A stretch of DNA of 64,000 nucleotides from the NCBI GenBank assembly GCA_017535665.1, contig JAFXTS010000003.1, positions 62,001-126,000 on the forward strand, in the 5' to 3' direction. This document shows positions 51,201-59,434 of the stretch, piece by piece. The translations under genes were made by a program, and so were the position numbers. The notes beneath the pieces are model-generated. The model had not been told where the DNA came from. It saw nothing but the letters and a program-made list of their open reading frames with translations, and did not search any database. The DNA is from Bacteroidales bacterium. GTDB lineage: Bacteria > Bacteroidota > Bacteroidia > Bacteroidales > WCHB1-69. How positions within the stretch are numbered: position 1 is the first letter of the stretch; every line of letters starts with the position of its first letter.

Positions 51201-54142
51201 TGGGTGTTCTGGCACACCTCAGCGGCAAGCTCGGTGATGGTGGCCGAACCCACGGCAAGGTGCAGACGCACAATGCTGTCGCAGTTAGCGGCATTGGTGA
51301 GCGTTAACTCGTAGTCACCAGCCTCGCTCTCGTTGAAGCCATACTGGTTGTAAGTCTCTCCGCTGCAAATCTGTGCATAGAGATCGGTGGTGTCGGGAGC
51401 GTTCAACGTCAGGTGCAGCGTGTAGGTGTCGTCGCAGAACTCACCGGCCACGGTGCGGGTGTAGGTGCCGGAGGCCGTCAAGGTCTCGACATTGCCGGCG
51501 TAAGTCCATACATATTCGTAGCCGCAGGTTTCTACGGTTTCTTCGTAGTTCGCCCCTTGACGGATGGTAAGATTCAGGGTTACAATGCTGTCGCAGCCCT
51601 CCGTGGTCAGGAATTCTTTCACATATTCACCACTCTCATAGTAGGTATCGTCGCCCCAAGTGTAACTGTAGCAGGTGTCGATGCTGAGGCTCACATTGGC
51701 TGGTTCGTAGATGGTGATGTTGTAGATGGTGGTGATGGGACATGCGTAGAAGTAAATGGGATTGGGCTCACTGATCGTGTCGCTGGTGGTTTCCGTAAAG
51801 ATTCTGTCGGGGTCGCCGGCAATCACCAGCGTTCCACATGCAGCAGTGTCAATGCGGATGGTGTCAGGCTCTTCTACAGTCAGTTCCAAGCGCATCACTT
51901 CGCTGCAATAGGGGATTTCGGAGGGCATTTCCACAAAGTAGGTACCAGTGGCGGGGTCATCTATCGAGAATCCCCAGTCGTAATAGCTCTGACCAGCACA
52001 CACTATGTCGGTCACCACGTTGGTGTCGGGTTGGGGAATGGAGAGGTAGGTCACCGCTTCGGGCTTGAAGTAGCTGACTTCCACCTGGTCCAGATAGGCG
52101 GCAGCGGTGTTGAAGGCAAGATAGAAATAGTGGTAATCGTCGGAGAGGGCCACATCCCACCAGTCGCTGTCGCCGCCAGCGATGGACTTGGGTTCCAGCG
52201 GGGTGCCTTCTGTCAGGTAGTTTTCTTCCGTCAGCGGCACATTGGCCACGTAAGGGGTCCAGGTGCGGGTGGAGCTGTTGCTGGCCACCATGAGGCGGAT
52301 ACCGGTGACGATGCCGGTAACGGGACGGGTGTTGTACATCCCCGCGCGGGTGGCGTTCATCTGCATGGCATTACTGTTGGTATAAAGGTCGCAGTAGCCT
52401 TCCAAGGTGTCGGTGCCGTTGGGGTCAAGGGTGAGCCAGGCATCCAGCGTGCCGTAAGGAGTCACCGTCTCCTCAAAACTCTCTCTTGTGATGTAGAATT
52501 GACTTGAGGCAAATTCCCAGCCTTTCATAAAGATGGCGTACAATGTGGTGTCCTGTGTGGGGATGAAAGTGCCGGCAGGAAGTATCTCCATGCCGCTGAT
52601 GTCGGATACGGGAGATGTCAATTCAGCTGATGCCCATCCGATAAAATCCAAACCTTTGCAGGTGAGGGGGGTGGGAAGCTCAACTGCCTCTTCACCTTCG
52701 GTATAATATAAAGTGTCGAAAATGTTGTTCAGACCGGCCACGTTTAATGCCACATAGAAGGTCTGCGGGTCAACAATAGGGATGTCTTCGTAATCCTCCA
52801 GGTCGGCCATGCTTCTCGGGAAGATTTCGTAGGTGCCGTTGTAATCGAAAACAACACCAGTAATGTTCTGTGCCACAGTGGGAATGGCTTCTCCTGCAAG
52901 GTCGAGGTCGTTGTAGCGAACTCCCATCTTGGGATTGTTGTTGCCGTTGAGGTCGTAATAGGTGGCGCCTGAAAAGGTAGTTGCCGTGGTGCTGATGACT
53001 ACGTTGGTGAGGGTGACGAGTTGCGCTTCGTAGTTTTCAGCGTCTGCCAATAACTCCTCGCAGGTCAGCTCGATAGGGGTGATCACGCTGCCGGTGCCTG
53101 CGGAGGCTCCCGGGTCCATGGTGGGCACAAACTGCAGCATGCCCTGATAGACCTGAAGGGTGCCGACGACGCCGGTGATGGCGTCGCCCTGCACGTAAGT
53201 GCTGGTAATATGTCCTGGGCTGTCATCAATGAGGATGGCGGCGGTGGCATCCTGGATGTATTTGGCGTGGCGGGTGTTGTTGGCGAAGGTGACGGTGGCT
53301 GTGCCAGTGTAGTGGTACAGCGTGCCGTCGGTAGCCCCTTGGCGCAAGGTGGCAAGGTCGGCCACGTCAATCGGGAAGGTGTAGGTGGCGGTGGCAATCG
53401 GACTGCTCTCGTCATTCAGCACGGCGATGGCCTTGAGGGTGGTAGTCTGCGTGATGGTGATGGGAGAAATGTACTCCAAAGAGCTTTCGTTAGGTTCAGT
53501 GCCGTCCAGTGTGTAGTAAATCACCGCATCGGGCTCTTCGCACGCGATGGTGACGGTTTGCGGAGTGTAATAAGTGCCTGTGTTCACTGAGAAGGTGGGA
53601 CGCGGTACGCTCGACGTGGATTCCGTAAGTCTGAAGAAGCAGGTGCGGGTGCTGCTGATATTGGTGTGGATGGAAGTGTAACTGCGCCAATCGTTTCCGT
53701 TGTAAATACCTACGTAGCGTCCATATTCCACATTCTTCAGATAGTTGCTTTCCATGATGAAATGCTTGTTGGTATTGGTGCCCACACGGATGCCATTATT
53801 GGTATTGGTACTGTACAGCCACGTTTCTGTTGTGCCATTGGGGTATAAAATGTAGCCGGTGGCATCTTCTCCGATGTTCCACTTGCAGTTATCGGGCACC
53901 ACTGACGTGATTTCCGTTTTGTCACTGTTTAAGGTGAGGGGATAGGGGGTGGGAGCGGACGAGGCACCGTTGCTGTTGATCATGGCACAGCTGCTGGTGG
54001 TGTCCAAAATCACGAAAATATCAGTTGAGGTGAGCTCGCTGATGTCAACCAAATTCCAGGTCTGCCCTTTCAGGGTGCCAAAGGCGACCACAAAAAGAGT
54101 CGCCAAAGTGAAAATTACCTTGGGTAAAAATGTTTTTTTCAT
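48239..54142 (-). CDS. Giant T9SS-secreted repeat protein
   Basis: 1967 residues, predicted cell-surface or secreted adhesin-like protein. Signal peptide (about 1-27); chitobiase-C-like module (about 179-255, IYYTLDGTEPNESS); OB-like region (256-450); InlB/Listeria-Bacteroides-type repeat (about 461-545, DFIGWASAELTS...TTLYAIF), and a second such module near 1190; jelly-roll-like segments; many units ending GCDSIVTLNLTI, of which six near-identical 49-residue copies stand in tandem at 1458-1751; and a T9SS sorting domain (SLTLYPNPTTG, YSSGVYFIRW). A simple repeat is translated within the sorting domain (about 1893-1903). It shares modules with the protein at 8.7-12.4 kb. No enzyme domain is seen. 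Confidence 0.85.
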   Translation of the reverse strand: MKKTFLPKVIFTLATLFVVAFGTLKGQTWNLVDISELTSTDIFVILDTTSSCAMINSNGASSAPTPYPLTLNSDKTEITSVVPDNCKWNIGEDATGYILYPNGTTETWLYSTNTNNGIRVGTNTNKHFIMESNYLKNVEYGRYVGIYNGNDWRSYTSIHTNISSTRTCFFRLTESTSSVPRPTFSVNTGTYYTPQTVTIACEEPDAVIYYTLDGTEPNESSLEYISPITITQTTTLKAIAVLNDESSPIATATYTFPIDVADLATLRQGATDGTLYHYTGTATVTFANNTRHAKYIQDATAAILIDDSPGHITSTYVQGDAITGVVGTLQVYQGMLQFVPTMDPGASAGTGSVITPIELTCEELLADAENYEAQLVTLTNVVISTTATTFSGATYYDLNGNNNPKMGVRYNDLDLAGEAIPTVAQNITGVVFDYNGTYEIFPRSMADLEDYEDIPIVDPQTFYVALNVAGLNNIFDTLYYTEGEEAVELPTPLTCKGLDFIGWASAELTSPVSDISGMEILPAGTFIPTQDTTLYAIFMKGWEFASSQFYITRESFEETVTPYGTLDAWLTLDPNGTDTLEGYCDLYTNSNAMQMNATRAGMYNTRPVTGIVTGIRLMVASNSSTRTWTPYVANVPLTEENYLTEGTPLEPKSIAGGDSDWWDVALSDDYHYFYLAFNTAAAYLDQVEVSYFKPEAVTYLSIPQPDTNVVTDIVCAGQSYYDWGFSIDDPATGTYFVEMPSEIPYCSEVMRLELTVEEPDTIRIDTAACGTLVIAGDPDRIFTETTSDTISEPNPIYFYACPITTIYNITIYEPANVSLSIDTCYSYTWGDDTYYESGEYVKEFLTTEGCDSIVTLNLTIRQGANYEETVETCGYEYVWTYAGNVETLTASGTYTRTVAGEFCDDTYTLHLTLNAPDTTDLYAQICSGETYNQYGFNESEAGDYELTLTNAANCDSIVRLHLAVGSATITELAAEVCQNTHYTENGFDILAETAGVFTHSMTIERPGTCDSIVNLTLTVLPTYYQEISDEACGTYTWNDTEYTESGTYTWNGQAANGCDSTVVLTLTIHQPATLTITDEACSSYEWNGTTYTESGEYTWLGQTAEGCDSIVTLQLTINTPDTTDLNETAIDSYTWNEETFNESGVYTRIFTNIHNCDSVVNLHLTITHNYTVTFDVNGNTSLVPSVVFNTADETLALPTPSGCGAVTFAGWTADNTFGTNNMPELITTLTPTSDITLYAVFMQMPELDSIVITRSSFATVSGYGTPDEWQAISAVNGTAITGIADVYTNDACMQMRGTTAPHPYNVTELPGNIVSISIVGAGNGSPRPWTPYLANTSLTADNFSSEGTALNTQTATDNESEVRWNVTTPARYFYLRLGGSAVYVSSITIAYTNGDIRYSLNPTEEIVLNESICNGQTYTDDIFNESEAGTYEATIPGEGFCATHYTLHLTVNQPIESEITETACGSYEWNNQTYSESGNYTATFTAANGCDSVVTLHLTINQPVESAITDEACVTYEWNGQTYNESGDYTATFTAANGCDSVVTLHLTINQPVETEITDEACVTYDWNGQTYNTSGDYTATFTAANGCDSVVTLHLTINQPVETEITDEACMTYDWNGQTHNTSGDYTATFTAANGCDSVVTLHLTINQPVETEITEEACVSYDWNNQTYTTSGDYTATFTAANGCDSVVTLHLTIHQPVESEITDEACVTYTWNGQTYSESGDYPMTFTAANGCDSVVTLHLTINQPVTSTESITICASELPYTWNDIVFEDEGMDSVTLTAANGCDSLVIMTLTVTRINIEVEWNGTAENFHFLVAIQDNAEYQWIDCSTNEPIEGATQQQFFPLVSGSYACIIALGGCADTTDCVDVSVGINEYNSNSLTLYPNPTTGIVNVQCTMNNVQWVDGEIQVLDVYGRVLDVVNMADARGVSLQTVPIDLSRYSSGVYFIRWIDKDNVMGTAKVLLNR
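48433..48466. repeat. ACATTG simple repeat inside the sorting-domain coding region
   Basis: Repeated ACATTG/TTCATTG/TACATTG units; on the coding strand these give CAATGTACAATG-type steps translated as NVQCTMNNVQ. I recall this repeat as a frequent intergenic sequence in Bacteroidota. Here it lengthens the sorting domain without breaking the frame. Confidence 0.7.
48890..49771 (-). repeat. Six tandem 147-bp coding repeats
   Basis: Six units of 49 codons; the protein consensus is EITDEACVTYDWNGQTYNTS plus GDYTATFTAANGCDSVVTLH plus LTINQPVET. Units differ at few residues and are also very similar as DNA. They are protein-coding repeats, prone to copy-number change. Confidence 0.85.
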
Positions 54143-54223
54143 AAATTATAAATTTTCTTAATACTTATCTATCAATATTTTAAAATGAATTATCAACCTT
54201 TGTGTGTGAATTATTATCCTCAG

Positions 54224-54231
54224 CAAAAGTA
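54224..54231 (-). promoter_or_regulatory. Promoter -7 box of the giant T9SS gene (TACTTTTG)
   Basis: Minus-strand TACTTTTG 82 bases before the start codon. Confidence 0.45.
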
Positions 54232-54268
54232 CGATAATATTGTGAAATGAAGATGGGATGAAGAAAAT

Positions 54269-55150
54269 TTATTCGGCCAATTCTTGCAGTCTTTCAGCCA
54301 TTGCATCGATGACTTGGAAATTCCTCGGACAGAGGTTGTCGATGCTGCTGGAGGGGATGGGGTAGGCATGGCCTTCCTTGACTGCTCTTAGCTGGTTGTA
54401 AGGTGCTGTATGACAAAATGCATCATAGTCCTCCTCACGAATGAAAATGCAGTCGGGGTCTTGTTGGAAGAGGTATTCGCGGCTCACACTCCATGTGGTG
54501 AGACTCTCGCCGATGTTGCGGCCGCCCGCCAGCGTGATGATGTCGTGGATGAAGGTGTTGCCAGGAACCGTGTAGTCGCCGGTCGCTCCAAAGCCCACCA
54601 CATAATACACCGATTTCTGCGACTTTGGCGCATTCGACTTGTACTGGTTGATTTTATGATGATAGTTTTGGGCAAGTTGGTCGGCTGCCTCGGTGCGGTT
54701 CAGCAATTTCCCTACGGTTCGGATCAGCCGCGGCAGGTCGTCAATGCGCTGCTCTTCTTTCAGACAATATACCGGAATGTTGGCTTTCTCAAACTGCTTC
54801 ACGGTCTTGTCGCTGACGATGGAGCCTACGATGACCAAGTCAGGACGCTGTTTCAGCACATTCTCTACATTGATGTTGATGAGGTCGCCGACTTTGGGAA
54901 TGTTTTGGGTTTCAGGGGGATAGTCGCAGAACTGGGAGATGCCTACCAGCTTGTCTTCGGCATGTAGCAGGAAGATGGCCTCCGTGACAGCCTGCGAGAA
55001 AGAAACAACGCGAAGGGGCTCGTTTTGGAGCACCACTTCGCGCTGGTATGAGTCCTTCCCTTTGAAAAATACGTTTTCAGTTTTCTGTTGCTGACGGTTG
55101 CAGCCGATCAGCAGCGTAGCAATACAAAGGACAAGGAGAAGTTTTTTCAT
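54269..55150 (-). CDS. Substrate-binding lipoprotein, BtuF/FecB type
   Basis: 293 residues with lipobox (LLIGCN, Cys17). TroA-like fold: LRVVSFSQAVTEAIFLLHAEDKLVGIS, then DLININVENVLKQRPDLVIVGS, matches binding proteins for cobalamin, haem or iron-siderophore ABC importers. No permease or ATPase is adjacent, so the ligand cannot be assigned. It starts 3 bases after the FKBP stop. Confidence 0.85.
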   Translation of the reverse strand: MKKLLLVLCIATLLIGCNRQQQKTENVFFKGKDSYQREVVLQNEPLRVVSFSQAVTEAIFLLHAEDKLVGISQFCDYPPETQNIPKVGDLININVENVLKQRPDLVIVGSIVSDKTVKQFEKANIPVYCLKEEQRIDDLPRLIRTVGKLLNRTEAADQLAQNYHHKINQYKSNAPKSQKSVYYVVGFGATGDYTVPGNTFIHDIITLAGGRNIGESLTTWSVSREYLFQQDPDCIFIREEDYDAFCHTAPYNQLRAVKEGHAYPIPSSSIDNLCPRNFQVIDAMAERLQELAE

Positions 55151-55153
55151 AAA

Positions 55154-55828
55154 TTATTGAGGATTGACTTCCAAAAGTTCCACTTCGAAAATCAGGGTTG
55201 CACCGGGCTTGATGGTCTGTGCACCACGGTCGCCGTACGCCAAGTTGGAGGGGATGTAGAAGATGTATTTTGAGCCTTCGCTCATCAGCTGCAGACCTTC
55301 GGTCCAGCCAGAAATCACGCCGTTGAGCGGGAATACGGCGGGCTCACCACGCTGTACTGAGGAGTCGAAAACGGTGCCGTCGAGCAAGGTACCCGTGTAA
55401 TGCACTTTCACTCTGTCGGTTGCGGCGGGTTTCTTGCCGTTTCCTTCTTTCACCACTTTGTACTGAAGGCCGGAGGCAGTCTCTTTCACATCCTTGTTCT
55501 TCTTGTTTTCAGCCAAGAATTTGGCACCCTCTTCTTTCTGTTCCGTCAAGGTGCGGTTCTGGGCCTCTTTCACCATCTCATCCACATAGCTGAAGGCCTC
55601 CTGCATCTGTTCCTGGTTGAACTGGTTCTCGCCGGCCATGGCCTCTTTGATGCCCTTCACCAGCATGTCCATGTCAACGGTGATGCCCAGGTTTCTGAAT
55701 TGTTCGCCATAGTTGGCACCAAGCGCGTAGCTTGCTTTCTCTTGTTTTGTCATTTCGGTTTGTGCTTTGGTCGCGGTGCCGGCAAAAATCAGACTGGCAC
55801 ATGCGAAGATTAATAATAAGTTTCTCAT
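55154..55828 (-). CDS. FKBP-type peptidyl-prolyl isomerase
   Basis: 224-residue exported Mip/FkpA-like isomerase. Signal peptide (ending near ATKAQ), N-terminal helical dimerisation domain (about 25-115), C-terminal FKBP domain (DRVKVHYTGTLLDGTVFDSS, FPLNGVISGWTEGLQLM, then IPSNLAYGDRGAQTIKPGA). Likely a periplasmic folding factor, co-transcribed with the binding lipoprotein. Confidence 0.94.
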   Translation of the reverse strand: MRNLLLIFACASLIFAGTATKAQTEMTKQEKASYALGANYGEQFRNLGITVDMDMLVKGIKEAMAGENQFNQEQMQEAFSYVDEMVKEAQNRTLTEQKEEGAKFLAENKKNKDVKETASGLQYKVVKEGNGKKPAATDRVKVHYTGTLLDGTVFDSSVQRGEPAVFPLNGVISGWTEGLQLMSEGSKYIFYIPSNLAYGDRGAQTIKPGATLIFEVELLEVNPQ

Positions 55829-55854
55829 GATTTGAGGTTTTGAATTTGAGGGTG

Positions 55855-55862
55855 CAAAAATA
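55855..55862 (-). promoter_or_regulatory. FKBP operon -7 box (TATTTTTG)
   Basis: Minus-strand TATTTTTG 27 bases before the FKBP start and just after the lplA stop. Confidence 0.5.
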
Positions 55863-55871
55863 CGATTTTTC

Positions 55872-56843
55872 TTAGAAAAATAGAGCCATCATCTCTTCCA
55901 GCGTCACATTTCTGAAATAATCGCTGATTTCCACGGTCTCCAAAATCTTACGAATTCTTTCAGTATCATACTTTTGATGGAGGAAATGGCTTTCAAACTC
56001 CGCTGGTTCTTTTTGTGAGAAGAAATCCCCATAGAACTTGATGTTCTGGATGAGTCCCTTCTCCACGTTGAGGTTCAGTTCCACGTTGCCGCCGCCCGTG
56101 CGCATCAGCTTGCTGTAACTGAACTTGGGCGATGTGCCGAAGTTCCACTCCCAGGTGCTGTACTTTTCGTCACGCAGCTGGCGGATGGCCTGCAGGTCTT
56201 CCTCAGTGAAATCATACATGACGGCCTTCCCACTGTTGTCGCGGATGTTCCGCATCACAGTGTCGATGAAGTCGGTGACGGTCATCGGCTTGGGAAGGTG
56301 CTCGCTGATGTTGGTGACACGCTTCCGCACCGATTTTACGGCCTTATCGGTGAATTTCAGCGGGTTGACCTTCAATGCTGCCGTCAGGTCGCTCATCTCG
56401 GAGGAGAACAGCAACGTGCCGTGGTGCAGGATGCGGTTTTTATAGACGCATTGTGCCGTTCCGGAGAATTTCATCCCGTTGATGGTCAAGTCGTTGCGGC
56501 CTTCAAATCGGGCGGGTACGCCCAACTCATTCATCACCCGCAGGATGGGCTCCGAGAAGGTGCGGAAGTCGCCGCTGCCCTTGCTGCCGATGAAGGTGTA
56601 GTTCACATTGCCGAGGTCGTGGAACACCGCGCCGCCGCCCGTCATGCGCCGCACCACCTTGATGGCGTGCTCCTGCACGTAGTCTGCGTTGATCTCCGCT
56701 GCCGTGTTCTGGTATTTGCCAATAATGATGGATTTGTCGTTGCGCCAAAGCATAAAGATGTCTTCCTCAAAATGTTTGAGAACATACTCCTCGGCGGCAA
56801 GGTTAAAACAGGGGTCGGTGCTGGGGTTGTAAATGCAAAGCAT
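55872..56843 (-). CDS. lplA: Lipoate-protein ligase A
   Basis: 323-residue enzyme attaching lipoate to E2 and GcvH subunits by way of lipoyl-AMP. The catalytic domain has RRMTGGGAVFHDLGNVNYTF, FEGRNDLTINGMKFSGTAQ and a Lys in the adenylate site; a C-terminal accessory domain follows (about 240-323). Full length for the two-domain form. Confidence 0.93.
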   Translation of the reverse strand: MLCIYNPSTDPCFNLAAEEYVLKHFEEDIFMLWRNDKSIIIGKYQNTAAEINADYVQEHAIKVVRRMTGGGAVFHDLGNVNYTFIGSKGSGDFRTFSEPILRVMNELGVPARFEGRNDLTINGMKFSGTAQCVYKNRILHHGTLLFSSEMSDLTAALKVNPLKFTDKAVKSVRKRVTNISEHLPKPMTVTDFIDTVMRNIRDNSGKAVMYDFTEEDLQAIRQLRDEKYSTWEWNFGTSPKFSYSKLMRTGGGNVELNLNVEKGLIQNIKFYGDFFSQKEPAEFESHFLHQKYDTERIRKILETVEISDYFRNVTLEEMMALFF

Positions 56844-56855
56844 GGTGGTTGGGGG

Positions 56856-56884
56856 TTGATTTGTTGATTCGTTGATTCGTTGAT
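56856..56884. repeat. Simple repeat (TTGATTCG)n
   Basis: Four imperfect copies of TTGAT(T/G)... in tandem between lplA and the BadF-type kinase gene. Confidence 0.6.
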
Positions 56885-56898
56885 GGGGAGGGTTTGAG

Positions 56899-56920
56899 TT
56901 AAGAAGTTAAGAAGTTAAGA
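56899..56920. repeat. Simple repeat (AAGAAGTT)n
   Basis: Tandem TTAAGAAG units directly beside the stop of the BadF-type gene. Confidence 0.55.
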
Positions 56921-56921
56921 T

Positions 56922-57752
56922 TTATCCTCGGATCTGTTTGAGCGGCGAAGCGGCCACCGTGCCGATGCGAATGCCATTGCGTTCGGCAGCCTGGCGCAGA
57001 TAGGGCTGGAAATGGAAGGCTACGGAGCCTATTAGGTGCAGGGGTAGGGTGTCGTGGTCGGGGATGGGAAGGATTTGTTGATGGAAGAACTGGTTGAAGG
57101 ATTCTGTTGTAATTGCTTGTAATTCAGTAAATTCTTCTATATTATTTCCGATGAATTGAGCCAATCCTGAAAAGAACAGGTTGGGGGAGGGGGCGCGGTA
57201 CACGCGGCGCAGCACCTCGCTGCGGTCCAATCCGTATGTGCTCTCCAGTTGGGTGCGGCACGCTGCCGACAGGTCGTTTTGGAGGTAGCGGGTGATGAGC
57301 AGCTTGCCGAGGTGGGTGCCGCTGCCCTCATCGCCGAGCATCCAGCCCAAGGAGGGCGAAATCTCCGTAATCTGATGACCATCATAGCGGCAGGCAGCGG
57401 CACCCGTGCCGAGGATCGCCACCATACAGGGTTCGCCACCGCCCAGCAGACGGCAGGCACCCGCCAGGTCCGACTCTACCACTATGGTTGTAGCGTGATA
57501 GTGGGCTTCGATGGCCTTTCGCACGCGCGCGGCGTTCTGCGCGTTGCCGCATCCCGCACCGGCAAACACAATCTCCTGTACATCGCTACCGGTCTGTTCC
57601 GCAAATTGCGCCATGGCAGCGTCGATGGTGGCGTCATCGGCATAGCTGGCGTTGATGCCGGCACCCGTGAAATGCCGCACATAGCGGTGCTGCTCATCCA
57701 GAAGGATGCAGTCGCACTTAGTGGCTCCGCTGTCGAAAAATAAATTTGTCAT
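56922..57752 (-). CDS. BadF/BadG/BcrA-type sugar kinase (GlcNAc kinase-like)
   Basis: 276 residues of the ASKHA ATPase fold: phosphate-1 loop FFDSGATKCDC, phosphate-2 AILGTGAAACRYDG, then GWMLGDEGSGTHLG. This arrangement is typical of N-acetylglucosamine kinase-like proteins in Bacteroidota. A role in recycling amino sugars would fit the GH20 enzyme in the window, but that is inference. It starts 2 bases after the queH stop. Confidence 0.85.
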   Translation of the reverse strand: MTNLFFDSGATKCDCILLDEQHRYVRHFTGAGINASYADDATIDAAMAQFAEQTGSDVQEIVFAGAGCGNAQNAARVRKAIEAHYHATTIVVESDLAGACRLLGGGEPCMVAILGTGAAACRYDGHQITEISPSLGWMLGDEGSGTHLGKLLITRYLQNDLSAACRTQLESTYGLDRSEVLRRVYRAPSPNLFFSGLAQFIGNNIEEFTELQAITTESFNQFFHQQILPIPDHDTLPLHLIGSVAFHFQPYLRQAAERNGIRIGTVAASPLKQIRG

Positions 57753-57754
57753 TT

Positions 57755-58309
57755 TCAGATATTTGATGGTTCGTTAGGGCGGAATGAGAACTCGCAGCCG
57801 CAGTATTGTTGGTTGTAAAATCCGTTCTCCTTCAGTAGGATGTTGCGCCGCTCCTGCAGACCGCCTTTCCGCCAGTTGCGGTCAAGAAATTCCACGTCGG
57901 GGTAGGGAAGTGCCGCTGCCTGTCCCGCCTCGCTGATCTGGTCGAGGCGCTTCCAGCGTGAGGAGGCTAACGTGGTGGCAAACAGTGCGATACCCAGCTC
58001 GTGGGCGAGGCGGGCGGTCGCCTCCATCCGCATCCGGAAACACTGCAGGCATCGCTCGCCGCGCTCGGGCTCTTCCTCCAGACCGGCGACGGAACACCGC
58101 CAAGCCTCATGGTCGTAGTCGCCATCGATGATAGGCACGCCTAATTTGGCGGCGTATTTCGTGCATTCGTTCTTGCGGATAAGGTACTCCTGCTCCGGAT
58201 AGATGTTGGGGTTGAAGTAGAACAGGGTGGGTTCCCAACCGTTCTGCAACATCCATTCCAGAATGGCAGCCGAACAGGGCGCGCAGCAACAGTGCAGGAG
58301 AATTTTCAT
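57755..58309 (-). CDS. queH: Epoxyqueuosine reductase QueH
   Basis: 184 residues. Last step of queuosine synthesis in tRNA. The DUF208 signature HCCCAPC (C7-C9, C12) and a C-terminal YCGCEFS provide ligands for the iron-sulfur cluster and second metal. QueH replaces QueG in many anaerobes and gut bacteria. Confidence 0.93.
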   Translation of the reverse strand: MKILLHCCCAPCSAAILEWMLQNGWEPTLFYFNPNIYPEQEYLIRKNECTKYAAKLGVPIIDGDYDHEAWRCSVAGLEEEPERGERCLQCFRMRMEATARLAHELGIALFATTLASSRWKRLDQISEAGQAAALPYPDVEFLDRNWRKGGLQERRNILLKENGFYNQQYCGCEFSFRPNEPSNI

Positions 58310-58334
58310 GATGATGTTTTCTGTTATAAAATAA

Positions 58335-58369
58335 AAAAGTGAACAGCAGCGTAACTGCCATTCACTTTA
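58335..58369 (-). terminator. Terminator of the DUF4595-like gene
   Basis: On the minus strand AAAGTGAA/TTCACTTT form the stem, followed by TTTTATTTT. It lies 22 bases after the stop. Confidence 0.7.
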
Positions 58370-58391
58370 TCTGATTTAGCAGAAATATCTG

Positions 58392-59276
58392 CTATTCATA
58401 TTCATAATAATAAGTGGTTACATTGGTGTAGATGTTGGTAAGGTTGCCAACCGTGTGGGTGGTCTTCTCGGTGCGGGTCTCTTCAACAGGATATTTGCCG
58501 TCGAGTTTCGGGAAGGTGATCTCCATGTCAATCACGCGGCTGCTGATGTAGGTGTCCTCAAAGTGGTAGGACTGCACAGCGTTTTTGGAGAGACCGTAAC
58601 CGGTGACATCATCACCGAGGCCTTCGGGGGCAAGCAGATGGTAGAAGGGGTTGAGGTTTTTGCTGTAGGTGAAGGTGTAGGTGAAGTCGTTGTTGTTGTT
58701 ATCGTGTCTCTTGAGACCAATGACATTGTTGTGGTCGTATTCATACACATCGCTGTATTTGTAAAGACCTTTGGCTTCAGCCTGGCAGGCTTTGAACTGG
58801 GTCACCTGGGTCTCGGCGATGGTCGGGTCGATGCCGCGGAAAGCCACATCGAGGAGGCGGGAGTTTTTCATGAAACCGTTGTCGATGACAGCGTCAACGC
58901 CGGAGATGAACTTGCCGTCGTGTTTGAAGGTATAGGAGGCCACCTCTTCATTGTCGCTCATCCAAGTGATGCTTTTCAGTAATTTTCCATCGTAGGAATA
59001 GATGATTTCTTCGTCGCCAGCGCTGAGGGAAGAGAGCTGTTTTTTGTCATAATTGAAGTTGATGGTTACGTCATCATCATTGAGGGTGATGCTGGTGAGG
59101 ACTTTGCCGTCCCAATTCCAAGTCTCCTGCAGGATGCGGTCGCCGCCGTCTTCGGAGGTGTATATCTTGGAGATTTTTTTCTTCGGTTTGTACACGCCAT
59201 CTTTCTGGCAAGAATTGAAAGCGAAGGCCACCATGCAGGCGGTGAAGGCGATGAATAAGGTTCTGATGGTTTTCAT
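58392..59276 (-). CDS. DUF4595-like lipoprotein
   Basis: 294 residues with lipobox (AFNSCQ, Cys23). The mature part is made of short RHS/YD-like beta strands (LTSITLNDDDVTINFNYD, IIYSYDGKLLKSITW, YTFKHDGKFISGV), a pattern seen in DUF4595 and related surface lipoproteins of Bacteroidales. Function is unknown. It has its own promoter box and terminator. Confidence 0.75.
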   Translation of the reverse strand: MKTIRTLFIAFTACMVAFAFNSCQKDGVYKPKKKISKIYTSEDGGDRILQETWNWDGKVLTSITLNDDDVTINFNYDKKQLSSLSAGDEEIIYSYDGKLLKSITWMSDNEEVASYTFKHDGKFISGVDAVIDNGFMKNSRLLDVAFRGIDPTIAETQVTQFKACQAEAKGLYKYSDVYEYDHNNVIGLKRHDNNNNDFTYTFTYSKNLNPFYHLLAPEGLGDDVTGYGLSKNAVQSYHFEDTYISSRVIDMEITFPKLDGKYPVEETRTEKTTHTVGNLTNIYTNVTTYYYEYE

Positions 59277-59339
59277 GGATGAAAAATTTAATTTAAATAA
59301 TTGATTGATTGATGTTTTTCTTTTTTAAGATTTAGGCTG

Positions 59340-59347
59340 CAAATATA
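59340..59347 (-). promoter_or_regulatory. DUF4595-like gene -7 box (TATATTTG)
   Basis: Minus-strand TATATTTG 64 bases before the start codon. Confidence 0.4.
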
Positions 59348-59404
59348 CAAGTATTTTTTGGAAAAAAATATCAAAAAATTATTTTTCAGCTTAATAAATA
59401 TTTG

Positions 59405-59412
59405 TACCTTTG
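59405..59412 (+). promoter_or_regulatory. rnf operon -7 box (TACCTTTG)
   Basis: TACCTTTG 23 bases before rnfD. It shows that transcription of this cluster begins at rnfD, not at an upstream rnfB or rnfC. Confidence 0.5.
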
Positions 59413-59434
59413 CACTCGCAAAATTTGAAGTAAA